This document shows positions 52,518 to 61,486 of a stretch of 64,000 nt of DNA, one piece after another. This DNA is from Candidatus Manganitrophaceae bacterium (GTDB lineage: Bacteria > Nitrospirota > Nitrospiria > SBBL01 > JAADHI01). The DNA lies in assembly GCA_012960925.1 (NCBI GenBank), contig DUAG01000049.1, positions 23,567 through 87,566 of the forward strand, given 5' to 3'. The notes beneath the pieces were generated by a model, which had not been told where the DNA came from, did not search any database, and was given only the letters and a program-made list of their open reading frames with translations. The first letter of the stretch is position 1, and the number at the start of each line of letters is the position of its first letter. Made by a program: the position numbers and the translations under genes.

Positions 52518-53044
52518 CAACTGGCAAGGAGGTAGCCACCCTCCCGGATATCCTGGAAGACGATCTCGATATTGTCTTCGTCGGGATCAACCCGGGGGTC
52601 TATTCCGCCGAGCAGAGACATTATTATGCCCACCCCACCAATCTATTCTGGCCGATGCTTTATCAATGTGGTCTTATCCCGAAACTCCTCAAACCGGAGG
52701 AGGACTGGAAATTGACCCGTTTTCGGATGGGCTTGACCGATACCGTGAAACGTGTTACAGAGAGCGCCAAAGACCTGTCGGCATCAGAGCGAAGAGAGGG
52801 CGGGGAGATTCTACGACGAAAGATAAGGTTCTATTCTCCCCGAACGGTCTGTTTCAATGGATTAAGCGCTTATAGCGCGCTGTTCGGGCGATGTGAGGGT
52901 CCGGGACCGAAGGATCCACTCATCGGAACAAGCCGACTTTTTGTCCTTCCCTCCACCAGCCGTCGAAACGCCTATTACCAGAAGGATGACATCCTGCATT
53001 GGTTCACCCAACTTCGACTATTTTCACAGAAATCGCTCCTATGA
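52514..53044 (+). CDS. Mug/TDG-family uracil (thymine)-DNA glycosylase-like protein
   Basis: This encodes 176 residues of the uracil-DNA glycosylase superfamily. The catalytic-type motif is VFVGINPGVYSAEQRHYYAHPTNLFW, and the C-terminal motif is VLPSTSRRNAYY. In E. coli Mug this enzyme removes uracil and ethenocytosine from mismatches. It starts at GTG. The gene overlaps the modA start by four bases, though the function is unrelated to molybdate. Confidence 0.88.
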   Translation: MTTGKEVATLPDILEDDLDIVFVGINPGVYSAEQRHYYAHPTNLFWPMLYQCGLIPKLLKPEEDWKLTRFRMGLTDTVKRVTESAKDLSASERREGGEILRRKIRFYSPRTVCFNGLSAYSALFGRCEGPGPKDPLIGTSRLFVLPSTSRRNAYYQKDDILHWFTQLRLFSQKSLL

Positions 53045-53874
53045 GACCCTCCCGGATCGCGCCAGTGGCTTCCCTCTGGATGATACTGATCCTCGGGCTT
53101 ATTATCGTGGGACCTCTGTTGGAACCACGGTCCCTTTATGGTCAAAGCGCAAAGGCTTCGGGAAAGACCTTGTTGATCGCGGCGGCATCCAACCTGCGCT
53201 TTGCGATGAACGAAATCGTTGATGAATTTGGGAAAGCGTTTCAGGCAGAGGTGAAAGTTGCGTACGGATCCTCCGGGAGTTTCACTGCCCAGTTGATGGC
53301 CGGAGCCCCCTTTGACCTTTTTTTTTCAGCGGATGAGGCTCTGCCTCAGAAGCTTATTTCTAAAGGACTTGCGTTGGAGGATACCCTGTACCGATACGGA
53401 ACAGGACAGATTGTCCTTTGGGTCGCTAATCGTTCCCCGATTCGTCTTGAAAAAGATGGGATGAAAGCACTGCTGCACCCTTCCGTGCACAAGATTGCCA
53501 TTGCCAATCCACGCCATGCGCCATACGGGGCTGCCGCAGTCGCGGCATTACAAAATGCAGGCCTCTATGAAGGCCTTCGCTCACGCCTTGTCTTTGGTGA
53601 GAATATTTCAGAAGCGGCTCATTTTGTTCGTGCGGGATCGGCAGAGATTGGGATCCTTTCTTATGCACACGCGATCGGTTCACCTCTGAAAGAATCCGGT
53701 CGGTTCTGGCCGATCCCGACCTCATCTTATCCCCCCTTGAACCAGGCCACGATTATTCTAGGTCAAAGCCGCAACGTTCCTTTGTCCAAATCCTTCGTCA
53801 CATTCATGATTGAAGGTTTAGGGAGAGAGATCATGGAGCGCAACGGTTATCAGACCCAAGGACATTCAGGATGA
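53041..53874 (+). CDS. modA: Molybdate ABC transporter substrate-binding protein ModA
   Basis: About 277 residues from the ATG at 53041 (overlapping the previous stop as ATGA). Signal peptide near residues 8-34. LLIAAASNLRFAMNEIVDEF and YGSSGSFTAQLMAGAPFDLFFSAD are the oxyanion ligand loops, and IANPRHAPYGAAA the third. It delivers molybdate (or tungstate) to ModB. An in-frame extension to 52999 is only an overlap. Confidence 0.95.
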   Translation: MRPSRIAPVASLWMILILGLIIVGPLLEPRSLYGQSAKASGKTLLIAAASNLRFAMNEIVDEFGKAFQAEVKVAYGSSGSFTAQLMAGAPFDLFFSADEALPQKLISKGLALEDTLYRYGTGQIVLWVANRSPIRLEKDGMKALLHPSVHKIAIANPRHAPYGAAAVAALQNAGLYEGLRSRLVFGENISEAAHFVRAGSAEIGILSYAHAIGSPLKESGRFWPIPTSSYPPLNQATIILGQSRNVPLSKSFVTFMIEGLGREIMERNGYQTQGHSG

Positions 53875-54554
53875 ATTGGGAGGCCTTCTGGCTATCAATG
53901 AGGCTGGCTTCCCTGACCTCGCTCATTCTCCTCTGCATCGGCCTTCCCCTGGCGTACTGGATTGCAAGGTCTTCGTGGCGGTGGAAGTTTCTTGTCGAGG
54001 CGGTGGTCGCCCTTCCGATCGTCCTTCCTCCAACGGTCCTTGGATTTTATTTGTTGACCGCGATGGGCTCCCGCAGTGCCCTCGGTCGTTTTTACCAGGA
54101 GATGACCGGTTCTCCGCTGGCCTTCACCTTCGGAGGTCTTCTGGTTGCGTCCATCTTTTATTCACTTCCCTTCACAATACAACCCCTTTCAATGGCATTT
54201 TCTGCGGTAGAGGAGGGGCTGATTCAGAACGCCTGGATTCTTGGACGTTCCAGATTGATGACCTTTTTCACCGTCATCCTTCCCTTGTCCTATAAAGGAG
54301 TGATCACGGCATTCATTTTAAGCTTTGCACATACTGTTGGGGAATTTGGTGTCGTTTTAATGGTGGGTGGCAATATTCCCGGAATCACTCGAACCATCTC
54401 CATCGACCTCTATGATCAGGTACAAGCTCTGAACGACGAGGGGGCTTCAGAGACGGCCATGTTCCTACTGATTTTTTCCTTTGTATTTCTGTCCCTCGTC
54501 TACTTTGTTGACCGGAAAAAGGATAGAAAGAAGAGGGTGAAACGGTGGGGCTGA
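53871..54554 (+). CDS. modB: Molybdate ABC transporter permease ModB
   Basis: This encodes 227 residues with about five membrane segments. LRMASLTSLILLCIGLPLAYW-type start, EAA-type FLLLI loop (QNAWILGRSRLMTFFTVILPLSYKG) and TVGEFGVVLMVGGNIPG near the end. It overlaps modA (ATGA) and modC by ten bases, so the three are one operon. Confidence 0.95.
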   Translation: MNWEAFWLSMRLASLTSLILLCIGLPLAYWIARSSWRWKFLVEAVVALPIVLPPTVLGFYLLTAMGSRSALGRFYQEMTGSPLAFTFGGLLVASIFYSLPFTIQPLSMAFSAVEEGLIQNAWILGRSRLMTFFTVILPLSYKGVITAFILSFAHTVGEFGVVLMVGGNIPGITRTISIDLYDQVQALNDEGASETAMFLLIFSFVFLSLVYFVDRKKDRKKRVKRWG

Positions 54555-55645
54555 CAGTAGATTTCGAGTACGTTTTTGAAGAAGGAGGTTCTCTCACGGC
54601 AGGGTTTACCCTCCCGAATAATTCCCCCGGGATCACTGTTCTCTTTGGGCCTTCCGGAAGTGGGAAGAGTACACTGCTTCATTTTCTCGCAGGAATAAAA
54701 AAACCGGATTCCGGTAGCATCCGTTTTGGGCAGCAGACCTGGTTCGACGACAATCAAAAAGTTTTTCTGTCTCCTCAAAAGAGGTCAGTGGGCCTTCTTT
54801 TTCAGGACTATCCCCTGTTCCCTCATCTCACGGTTTCAGGGAACATCGGTTTTGGTTTAAACCGGCTTCTTTTGCCCGAAAGGAAAGACCGCATCCGATC
54901 CTGGAGTGATCTCCTGAACCTACAGGGGAAAGAGGAGCGATACCCGAACACGCTCTCGGGCGGAGAACGACAACGGGTTGCCCTGGCACAAACCCTGGCC
55001 CCTCAACCGGATCTGGTTCTCCTGGACGAACCTTTTTCCGCACTGGACCGGCCCATGCGGGCTGGTGTTCGGGCGGAGGTCAAGCGCATAATTTGCAATA
55101 CAGGGAAGGCGGCCATTCTGGTCACGCACGACCTGGAGGATGCTCTGGCCCTGGGGGACCACATTATTATTCTTTCTCAAGGGAAAGTCCTTCAGAAGGG
55201 GAGTGCCCTGGAGGTTTTCGGCCGCCCGGCGCTTCCCTCTGTAGCCAAGATTGTCGGTGTGGATAATCTTCACCCTGCAAGCGTCATAGAAACGATTGAC
55301 GGCATGGCAGTCCTTGCGGTCGGAAAGGGAAGGCTCCTGGCGGTTGCTCCGGTCGATCAGGTTGCGGCGGTTGCGCCAAAACAGGACTGTTTTATCTCAT
55401 TCCGGGCAGAAGAAGTGATCCTGGAAAGAGGGAAGCCTCGGCAGAGCAGTGCGCGAAACCACTTATCCGGTAACATTAAGGAGATAATTTCAGTCGGATC
55501 TCAGATGCGTGTCATGATTGATTGTGGATTTTTGCTCACCGCGAGTATCACAAAACAGGCCGTCGAAGATCTCTCCCTCCGTCCTGGAGAAGAAATCACC
55601 GCGGTCATTAAAGCCTCCGCCATCCAGATTCTCCCAACCGAATAA
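54545..55645 (+). CDS. modC: Molybdate ABC transporter ATPase ModC
   Basis: This encodes 366 residues from a GTG. Walker A GPSGSGKSTL (about 37-46), signature LSGGERQRVALAQTLAP, Walker B LVLLDEPFSALD and the switch His in VTHDLEDA. The C-terminal 110 residues form a Mop/TOBE oxyanion-binding domain (SGNIKEIISVGSQMRVMIDCG). Powers molybdate import. No ModE box was recognised upstream. Confidence 0.95.
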   Translation: MGLTVDFEYVFEEGGSLTAGFTLPNNSPGITVLFGPSGSGKSTLLHFLAGIKKPDSGSIRFGQQTWFDDNQKVFLSPQKRSVGLLFQDYPLFPHLTVSGNIGFGLNRLLLPERKDRIRSWSDLLNLQGKEERYPNTLSGGERQRVALAQTLAPQPDLVLLDEPFSALDRPMRAGVRAEVKRIICNTGKAAILVTHDLEDALALGDHIIILSQGKVLQKGSALEVFGRPALPSVAKIVGVDNLHPASVIETIDGMAVLAVGKGRLLAVAPVDQVAAVAPKQDCFISFRAEEVILERGKPRQSSARNHLSGNIKEIISVGSQMRVMIDCGFLLTASITKQAVEDLSLRPGEEITAVIKASAIQILPTE

Positions 55646-55647
55646 CT

Positions 55648-55822
55648 GTAACTATTCAGCACACCCCTCTTTTGGCTTCGCGAGACCCATCCTCCATGGC
55701 GGTGTTGCTGTGGTGCTCGAATCCTCACGTATAAACCATACGCTCCGGGTTCTGCGCGCCTTGCGCCTTTCCCTGAAGGAATGGGTCTCGCGAAGCCAAA
55801 TAGGGGCATGCTGAATAGTCAC
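55648..55822 (+). repeat. Palindromic core-and-arms repeat, copy D
   Basis: Arms GTAACTATTCAGCACACCCC and TTTGGCTTCGCGAGACCCAT pair almost perfectly with ATGGGTCTCGCGAAGCC and the CTGAATAGTCAC end. The core TTGCTGTGGTGCTCGAATCC, TCACGTATAAACCATACG lies in the centre. Arms here contain an extra GGCTTCGCGAGACC block on both sides. Between modC and hsp20. Confidence 0.75.
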
Positions 55823-55983
55823 AACTGGGATATAAAATCGTCGTATGTTATTTCATCCCGGCATTGTAGGTTTGTATTGATGGGGGGGGGTTGATTTTGC
55901 CTGGAAAAGGATTATCTATAATTCAGGCCGAAACTGCCTTCGACGGAAGGTAAGCAACCACATTTTAATGAAGGAGGAGAACA

Positions 55984-56433
55984 ATGGCAATTGTAAAATG
56001 GGAGCCTTATCATGAACTCACGACAGTACAGGATAGCTTGAATCATATCTTTTCGGATTCGTTCAGGTCATTTTTTGATGAGGAGCAAGAACGGCCTCTT
56101 CAAGACTGGATCCCGACAGTCGATATTTATGAAGATCCCGATAAGATTAAGTTGGATGTCGAACTTCCCGGCATGGAAATGAAGGAAATCGGTGTGAATC
56201 TTGAAAACAACGTTCTCAGGATCTGCGGGGAGAAAAAACTGGAAAATGGCGACAAGAAGGATAATTACCGCCATGTTGAAAGAGTCTCCGGACGATTTTT
56301 CCGTTCCTTCACCCTGCCCAATACGGTTGACCAGGAAAAGGTCAACGCGACATATAAAAACGGTGTCCTGACGGTGGACCTCCCGAAAAAGGAAGAGACC
56401 AAGCCGAAGAATATTGAAATAAGTGTACAGTAA
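55984..56433 (+). CDS. Small heat-shock protein Hsp20/IbpA family
   Basis: This encodes 149 residues. The alpha-crystallin domain runs from about 45 to 140 (DWIPTVDIYEDPDKIKLDVELPG, ENNVLRICGEKK, RVSGRFFRSFTLPNTVD, TYKNGVLTVDLPK). The N-terminal part is short and the C-terminal I-x-I-type EISVQ is weak. An ATP-independent holdase. A GAAGGAGG site is at a good distance before ATG. A terminator follows. Confidence 0.93.
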   Translation: MAIVKWEPYHELTTVQDSLNHIFSDSFRSFFDEEQERPLQDWIPTVDIYEDPDKIKLDVELPGMEMKEIGVNLENNVLRICGEKKLENGDKKDNYRHVERVSGRFFRSFTLPNTVDQEKVNATYKNGVLTVDLPKKEETKPKNIEISVQ

Positions 56434-56445
56434 CTCTCTCAACTT

Positions 56446-56490
56446 CAGGCGCCGTCCTGCCTTATCTCAGGGCGGGGCCTGGCTTTTTTA
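56446..56490 (+). terminator. Terminator of hsp20
   Basis: CAGGCGCCGTCC pairs with GGGCGGGGCCTG (one mismatch, one GU) around a 12-base loop, followed by six T residues. Confidence 0.85.
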
Positions 56491-56572
56491 TTCAATTGAA
56501 AAATTCTGAAATTCGGGATACAATCATTTTTCCAGATTGGATGATTAAGCTTCTGATTGGTGAGAAAGAGAG

Positions 56573-56965
56573 ATGGCTCGAGAGAAAATCTTCTGGAAGA
56601 TGAAAATAGTGTTCTTTGTGGGTGTGATCTCCGGTCTCATGGGCTGTGCCGCCCTGGACGACCACACAAAGTATCATAAGCAATACTATGATGGAGAAGC
56701 CCGGCTGAGGCTGGGAATGACGATGGATGAGGTAAAGGCCGTTCTGGGAGAAGCCATCGGTTTTCATCGGCGTCAGATTTCCCGGGACGAATTAAGAGAG
56801 ATATGGGTCTATCATGTCAAAACGAAAGACCCACGCACGCGTCATTTCTATCCGGACACAAATCTCATTGTCTTCAGCAACGGAAAACTGGTCGCCAAAA
56901 ATCCGCGTAACCCGATGGGGCCTGCGGTGCGGATGGTCAGAGATCGGAATATCCCCTCACCTTAA
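56573..56965 (+). CDS. BamE/SmpA-like lipoprotein
   Basis: This encodes 130 residues. The lipobox-like ISGLMGC follows a hydrophobic signal. GEARLRLGMTMDEVKAVLGEA is the classic SmpA/OmlA signature in which a conserved Gly-Met starts the helix, with the WVYHVKTKD strand next. BamE relatives assist outer-membrane protein insertion. No other bam gene nearby. Confidence 0.75.
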   Translation: MAREKIFWKMKIVFFVGVISGLMGCAALDDHTKYHKQYYDGEARLRLGMTMDEVKAVLGEAIGFHRRQISRDELREIWVYHVKTKDPRTRHFYPDTNLIVFSNGKLVAKNPRNPMGPAVRMVRDRNIPSP

Positions 56966-56987
56966 TTGGTTTAATCCACAAAGAGAT

Positions 56988-57062
56988 GGGTGATTAGCTC
57001 AGTGGTAGAGCGCTTCCTTCACACGGAAGAGGTCGCTGGTTCGATCCCAGCATCGCCTACCA
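56988..57062 (+). tRNA. tRNA-Val(CAC)
   Basis: 75 bases with encoded CCA. Acceptor GGGTGAT with ATCGCCT (first pair GU); D arm AGCTCAGTGGTAGAGC; anticodon loop TTCACAC reads CAC; T arm CTGGTTCGATCCCAG. The first pair is weak, so the acceptor stem has two GU pairs. Confidence 0.93.
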
Positions 57063-57171
57063 ATCAAAGCGAATATATCCAACGCACCCTGCTGCTTCCA
57101 TTGCTTCGCAAGACCTCCATCGATATTCTTGGCTCTCCCGGACAGGGTTTGGCGAGCGAGTCGGCCTTGTA

Positions 57172-57687
57172 CTAGGGAGTGAACGGCTCTTGTTCCAGTT
57201 TCAGTAACTTTTTTTTTGCTTGTAACCCACCCGCATAGCCGACAAGTTCCCCTTTGCTGCCAATAATACGATGACAAGGAATAAGGATAGAGATTGCATT
57301 CGCCCCATTTGCATTTGCGACGGCTCTGACGGCTTTTTTATTGATAATTTTTTCTGCAAGATTTAGATAGCTTGAGCTTGTCCCAAAGGGAATTTTCAGC
57401 AGTGCATTCCAGACGCTTTTTTGAAATTCAGTCCCGATCATCAGAAGTGGAATATCAAAATATTCTCTTTTATGATCAAAATATTCGACCAACTGTTTCC
57501 GGGTTCTTCTTAAAATCGCATTATCTTTTTCTATAAAGGTTGTTTGAAGACCCTTGCAAAGTCTTGCGTCTATTGTGGTTCGCATTCTCCGATATCGCCA
57601 ATCACACATGCAAAGTTTTTCTTCAAAAGAACCTAACACCAATTCTCCATAGGATGTTTTATAATACTGGATATTTATGCGATTCAT
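57172..57687 (-). CDS. ogt: Methylated-DNA-protein cysteine methyltransferase (Ogt)
   Basis: About 171 residues from the ATG at 57687 (the frame opens 19 codons earlier, without a ribosome site). The N-terminal YYKTSYGELVLGSFEEKLCM and the active-site block NANGANAISILIPCHRII (nucleophile Cys in PCHR) are clear, as is GYAGGLQAKKKLL. Repairs O6-alkylguanine by self-alkylation. The gene is visibly AT-richer than its neighbours, with many Lys, Asn and Ile codons ending in A or T, which suggests recent transfer. It lies next to tRNA-Val. Confidence 0.92.
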   Translation of the reverse strand: MNRINIQYYKTSYGELVLGSFEEKLCMCDWRYRRMRTTIDARLCKGLQTTFIEKDNAILRRTRKQLVEYFDHKREYFDIPLLMIGTEFQKSVWNALLKIPFGTSSSYLNLAEKIINKKAVRAVANANGANAISILIPCHRIIGSKGELVGYAGGLQAKKKLLKLEQEPFTP

Positions 57688-57929
57688 AAAGGTCCTGCTA
57701 ACAGGAAAAAGATAAAAATCAGGCCACGACGCATCATAATACACTCTTTTTCAAATTTTAAACCAGGTTCCTGTGCTTGATATATCCATGGTGGGCGCAA
57801 TCCCCGTCCCTCTGGGGCGGAGCCCTTTAAACCCAATTCCTTCTCCGCTTGACACCTTCTCTCATGATTGGAGATAATGTAGGCAGTTGGGTGATCCGAA
57901 CGATGTTTTCCGGGAAGGGAGGAATGCAC

Positions 57930-58445
57930 ATGAAGCGGTTATTGGCTATTGTTGTGATCGGTTTCAGCCTCATACTTTTTTTGGATAAATCGGGGTATGG
58001 GGATCAGTTCGGGCGGACAGGGAATCTTTATATCCTCGTGAAATCAGATAAAAATATTTATGAATTCGGAGAGCCGATTGTCCTTAAGCTGACCGTTTAC
58101 AATGGGACATCAGAGCCTTTGTTCGTCAGTCGTAGAATTGACCCCTCTGAGCAGGTTCAATGGGAGCTTTTCCGTGAAGGCTTTGGTTTTGTTCCACTCA
58201 AGGCGAATACGACGGAACCGCTCACGCCTGATGATTTCGCCCATCTCGAACCGGATGATGAGATTGGCGAGGCCTATCCAAACCTTTCGGAGATTTTACT
58301 GACCCCGGTCCCTTTGGAAGAAGGACTCTATGGTCTACGGATTACCTATGTCAATGAGGAAAAGATAAAAGGGCCGGAGACCTGGACTGGCGTGATCATT
58401 ACCAACCGCCTCACGTTTCGAATCAAAGCGAAGACGAAGCTTTAG
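57930..58445 (+). CDS. Secreted protein of unknown function
   Basis: About 171 residues from the ATG at 57930, with GGGAGGAATGC upstream. The signal peptide has a hydrophobic LLAIVVIGFSLILFL core. The mature part looks like an Ig/beta-sandwich: KSDKNIYEFGEPIVLKLTVYNGTSEPLFVSRRIDPSEQVQWEL is typical of a CARDB-like or macroglobulin-type module, ending ITNRLTFRIKAKT. No family is assigned with confidence. Confidence 0.6.
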   Translation: MKRLLAIVVIGFSLILFLDKSGYGDQFGRTGNLYILVKSDKNIYEFGEPIVLKLTVYNGTSEPLFVSRRIDPSEQVQWELFREGFGFVPLKANTTEPLTPDDFAHLEPDDEIGEAYPNLSEILLTPVPLEEGLYGLRITYVNEEKIKGPETWTGVIITNRLTFRIKAKTKL

Positions 58446-58500
58446 AGATCCCGCCTGAATATCCATTGCGGACGGAACTTGCGTTTTCTGTTGGAGGGTC

Positions 58501-59421
58501 ATGTCGATATCAAGGCCCTTTGTCAGCCGGGTCGGTCTACTGAAAAATCTCAGTAGGCATTTGCTTCACGGCCAATGGGCAGCCATGATCGGTGGCCCGA
58601 TGATTGGAAAGAGCTTTCTGGCCGCACGATTGACTGACCTCATTCATGATGCGAAAACCCGAGCTGTTTTGGTCTCACCCAGAGAAATCAAACAGCATTC
58701 TGAGTGGTGGTCTTTATTGTCACGGGCCATTCTCTCTCAGGGGTTTTCATCCGGTCATCATAATCATGTTTTGAAATCTCCCAACTCCTCTTCAGAGTTG
58801 ATGTCTCAGCTTCAGGGTCTGGATGAAGAGAGAACGGCTGAGAGGAAACTCATCCTCCTCATTGATGATTGCGAACGGATTTCAGACTGGTCGGAAGATC
58901 TGATCTTAGAGATTGTGGAGTTGTCGAGCATCCTGCCTTCTCTTCACGCGATATGTTGGATTGGCGGTCCGGGGTGGGGAGATTGGGTGGTCGAGCATCG
59001 GGAGGTGTTCAAGGTTCCCGTTCGGTGTTATCCTCTTTCGGTGGTCCCTATCCGGGAGGCCCGCGCCATACTTCTGGAGCATGTGGGTCCTGAGGAAGCA
59101 GATCGGGTTTGGCATGAAACTGGGGGGCACCCCTTTCTCCTCGAAAGATATTTTGGAAACGAGAAGCGAATGCAGCCTCGTGACCTTTGCGAACGGCTCT
59201 GGCAAGAACTTCGCCCGGAAGAGAAGACGCTCCTGTCGCAACTCGACCCGAATGGAGGCTGGATGTCTCTGGAGGATGTAAGCGGTGTGGACGGCCACCG
59301 GATCGAGAAGGCACTGATCGATCGTCTTTGCATGCTGGGTCTTACCGTGAGAACCCTGGACCAGGGGCGTGCGGTCCTTCGGATCACGTCGCCCCTGCTT
59401 ACCTCCCGAAGGAAAATATGA
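58501..59421 (+). CDS. P-loop ATPase of unknown function
   Basis: This encodes 306 residues. Walker A-like GGPMIGKS (residues about 31-38) and Walker B-like KLILLIDDCERIS (about 116-128) indicate an AAA/STAND-type ATPase. VGPEEADRVWHETGGHPFLLERYF is the winged-helix linker seen in ORC-like ATPases. The C-terminal part appears to be a small winged helix (LSQLDPNGGWMSLEDVSGVD). No effector domain. It overlaps the next membrane gene by four bases (ATGA). Confidence 0.65.
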   Translation: MSISRPFVSRVGLLKNLSRHLLHGQWAAMIGGPMIGKSFLAARLTDLIHDAKTRAVLVSPREIKQHSEWWSLLSRAILSQGFSSGHHNHVLKSPNSSSELMSQLQGLDEERTAERKLILLIDDCERISDWSEDLILEIVELSSILPSLHAICWIGGPGWGDWVVEHREVFKVPVRCYPLSVVPIREARAILLEHVGPEEADRVWHETGGHPFLLERYFGNEKRMQPRDLCERLWQELRPEEKTLLSQLDPNGGWMSLEDVSGVDGHRIEKALIDRLCMLGLTVRTLDQGRAVLRITSPLLTSRRKI

Positions 59422-59879
59422 TGGAGCCGATGCCTCAAAAAGAGTCGATTAAAACCCTTCACATTCTTTACCCAATTTTTAAAGAAGAGGTCTATCGCCG
59501 ACGGGCTGCAATGGCCAGGATTTCCCGGCGCGGAAGCCTTTTATTTGTAAGCCTTTCGATTCTGATTCTTTTTAATCCTGAGAGACTCTTATTCTCACCC
59601 TCTTTGAAGTCCCTTGTAATCATCGGAATCGGTCTCGCTACGGCCCTTCTGGTCACCCAGATTATTCAGGAAAAGCGCCGTCATGAAAAAGCAAAACGAC
59701 AGCTCATCACCCTGGAAAAGGGCCTCGGGCTTTTTGAATCAGGGCGCTATCTTCCGGAAGAAACACTCTATCCCGTCGAATGGCAGGAAAGCCCCGGTCG
59801 TGATGCGGGGATGATTCTCTCGCTCGTCGGGGTGATCGGGACCGGGATAGTCCTGAGCTTGATCGTTTTGATTCTGTAA
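59418..59879 (+). CDS. Small membrane protein coupled to the P-loop ATPase
   Basis: This encodes 153 residues from the ATG at 59418 (an earlier start at 59187 would overlap the ATPase over 230 bases). Two membrane segments are visible near the middle (SLLFVSLSILILF, KSLVIIGIGLATALLV), and a third one at the C-terminal end (MILSLVGVIGTGIVLSLIVLIL). The N-terminus is basic (YRRRAAMARISRRG). No family recognised. ATGA overlap makes it a pair with the ATPase. Confidence 0.65.
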   Translation: MMEPMPQKESIKTLHILYPIFKEEVYRRRAAMARISRRGSLLFVSLSILILFNPERLLFSPSLKSLVIIGIGLATALLVTQIIQEKRRHEKAKRQLITLEKGLGLFESGRYLPEETLYPVEWQESPGRDAGMILSLVGVIGTGIVLSLIVLIL

Positions 59880-59971
59880 ACCCCTGTTTCAATACATAGA
59901 GTTGTTTAGACGGTTCTTCCTGTAATAGGATAGAGAGAGGAAACAAGCGTGATCACTCAGGAATCTCGCAC

Positions 59972-61432
59972 TTGAAAACACTCAAGCAGCTTGAATTTAA
60001 CAATACATTCCATCGTTTGGGGAAGCCCTTTTATTCCGAAGTCCAACCGCAGGGGATTTCCAGACCTTTCCTGGTTTCTGCGAGTGAAGGTGTGGCGCGG
60101 TTGATCGGCCTGGACCCGGATGAGATTTGCACGCCATATTTTATCGATTTGTTCTCCGGCCAAGCCCTTCTTCCGGGATTTCAAGCCCTAGCGATGGTCT
60201 ATTCCGGTCATCAGTTCGGTTTCTACAGTCCGCAACTGGGAGATGGGCGGGCGCTTCTTTTGGGTGAAGTGGATGGCGAAACCGGAAAATGGGACCTTTC
60301 ACTTAAGGGGGCAGGAATGACACCGTATTCCCGCAGCGGGGACGGTCGGAGTGTTCTGAGATCGAGTATCCGGGAATTTCTTTGCAGTGAAGCGATGGCG
60401 GGTCTCGGCATTCCGACAACCCGGGCCTTGTGTGTGATTGGAGGCGAGGACCCGGTCTACCGGGAGACCCTCGAAAAGAGCGCCACGCTTGTTCGTGTGA
60501 CGGAAAGCCATGTCCGGTTCGGGACCTTTGAATATTTTCACTACTCGGAAAAACCTGAAGTCTTGAAGCGCCTTGCGGACTATGTGATCTCTCATCATTT
60601 TCCAGAGGCCCTGGCGTCTGATGAAAAATACCCGCATTTTTTTGGAGAGGTCATCCGACGAACCGCAGTGATGATTGCGCATTGGCAGGCCGTCGGGTTT
60701 GCCCACGGGGTGATGAATACAGACAATATGTCGATTCTGGGTCAGACCTTTGATTATGGTCCCTTTGGTTTTATGGAGGATTATGATCCTGGATATATCT
60801 GCAATCATTCGGATGTAAAGGGCCGCTACGCCTTTCAACAGCAGCCGGCCATTGGGTTAACCAATCTAAACGCCTTGGGGTATGCCTTGTCGTCGTTGAT
60901 GCCGAATGAAGATTTAATCCGGCAACTTCAGAAGTATGAGCCGACTCTAGATGATTGCTACGCGGGTTTGATGCGTAAAAAAATGGGCTTGTTGGGAGAA
61001 CAGAAAGAAGATCCTCTGTTATGGACCGACCTGCTTCAGCTCATGGAAAATGGCGGGATTGATTACACGATCTTATTCAGAACGCTGTCTGAATATTCAA
61101 TTGGCGGCACAAATACTGAACTTTGCAAATTGTTTAAGGATCAAGAGGCACTCGGTGACTGGCTGGATCGATATGATGACCGCCTGAAGCAGCAGGAGGA
61201 CACAGAGCCCTCTCGGAAGGAAAGGATGAAGGCGGTCAATCCAAAATATATCTTAAGGAACTACCTCGCGCAGCGCGCCATCGAGAAAGCCGAAAAAGAG
61301 CAGGATTATTCCGAGGTGAACCGCCTGCTCAGCCTACTCTATCATCCTTTTGATGAACAAGAAGGGATGGAAGCTTATGCAGAGGCACCCCCAGATTGGG
61401 GGAAATCACTTGTGATCAGTTGCTCTTCTTAA
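59972..61432 (+). CDS. selO: SelO-type protein adenylyltransferase (YdiU/UPF0061)
   Basis: This encodes 486 residues from a TTG (KTLKQLEFNNTFHRLG). Typical blocks: YSGHQFGFYSPQLGDGRALLLGE, ELQLKGAG-like WDLSLKGAGMTPYSR, DGRSVLRSSIREFLCSEAM, HGVMNTDNMSILG, PNAYDYGPFGF-like FDYGPFGFMEDY. The pseudokinase SelO transfers AMP to protein Ser/Thr/Tyr. The last family selenocysteine/cysteine region is present as ISCSS at the very end. Length is typical (475-500). Confidence 0.93.
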   Translation: MKTLKQLEFNNTFHRLGKPFYSEVQPQGISRPFLVSASEGVARLIGLDPDEICTPYFIDLFSGQALLPGFQALAMVYSGHQFGFYSPQLGDGRALLLGEVDGETGKWDLSLKGAGMTPYSRSGDGRSVLRSSIREFLCSEAMAGLGIPTTRALCVIGGEDPVYRETLEKSATLVRVTESHVRFGTFEYFHYSEKPEVLKRLADYVISHHFPEALASDEKYPHFFGEVIRRTAVMIAHWQAVGFAHGVMNTDNMSILGQTFDYGPFGFMEDYDPGYICNHSDVKGRYAFQQQPAIGLTNLNALGYALSSLMPNEDLIRQLQKYEPTLDDCYAGLMRKKMGLLGEQKEDPLLWTDLLQLMENGGIDYTILFRTLSEYSIGGTNTELCKLFKDQEALGDWLDRYDDRLKQQEDTEPSRKERMKAVNPKYILRNYLAQRAIEKAEKEQDYSEVNRLLSLLYHPFDEQEGMEAYAEAPPDWGKSLVISCSS

Positions 61433-61486
61433 TGAGAATGTTGTATGTATATTAAGGAAACAGTCGGTCAATTTCTAGGATAGACG

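Noticed and set aside
52893..53222. Plus-strand frame of 109 codons inside modA.
   Set aside because: It overlaps the clear ModA and Mug-like frames and has no domain.
59187..59417. Longer start of the small membrane protein.
   Set aside because: It would overlap the ATPase gene by more than 230 bases and the extra residues are a low-complexity out-of-frame translation.
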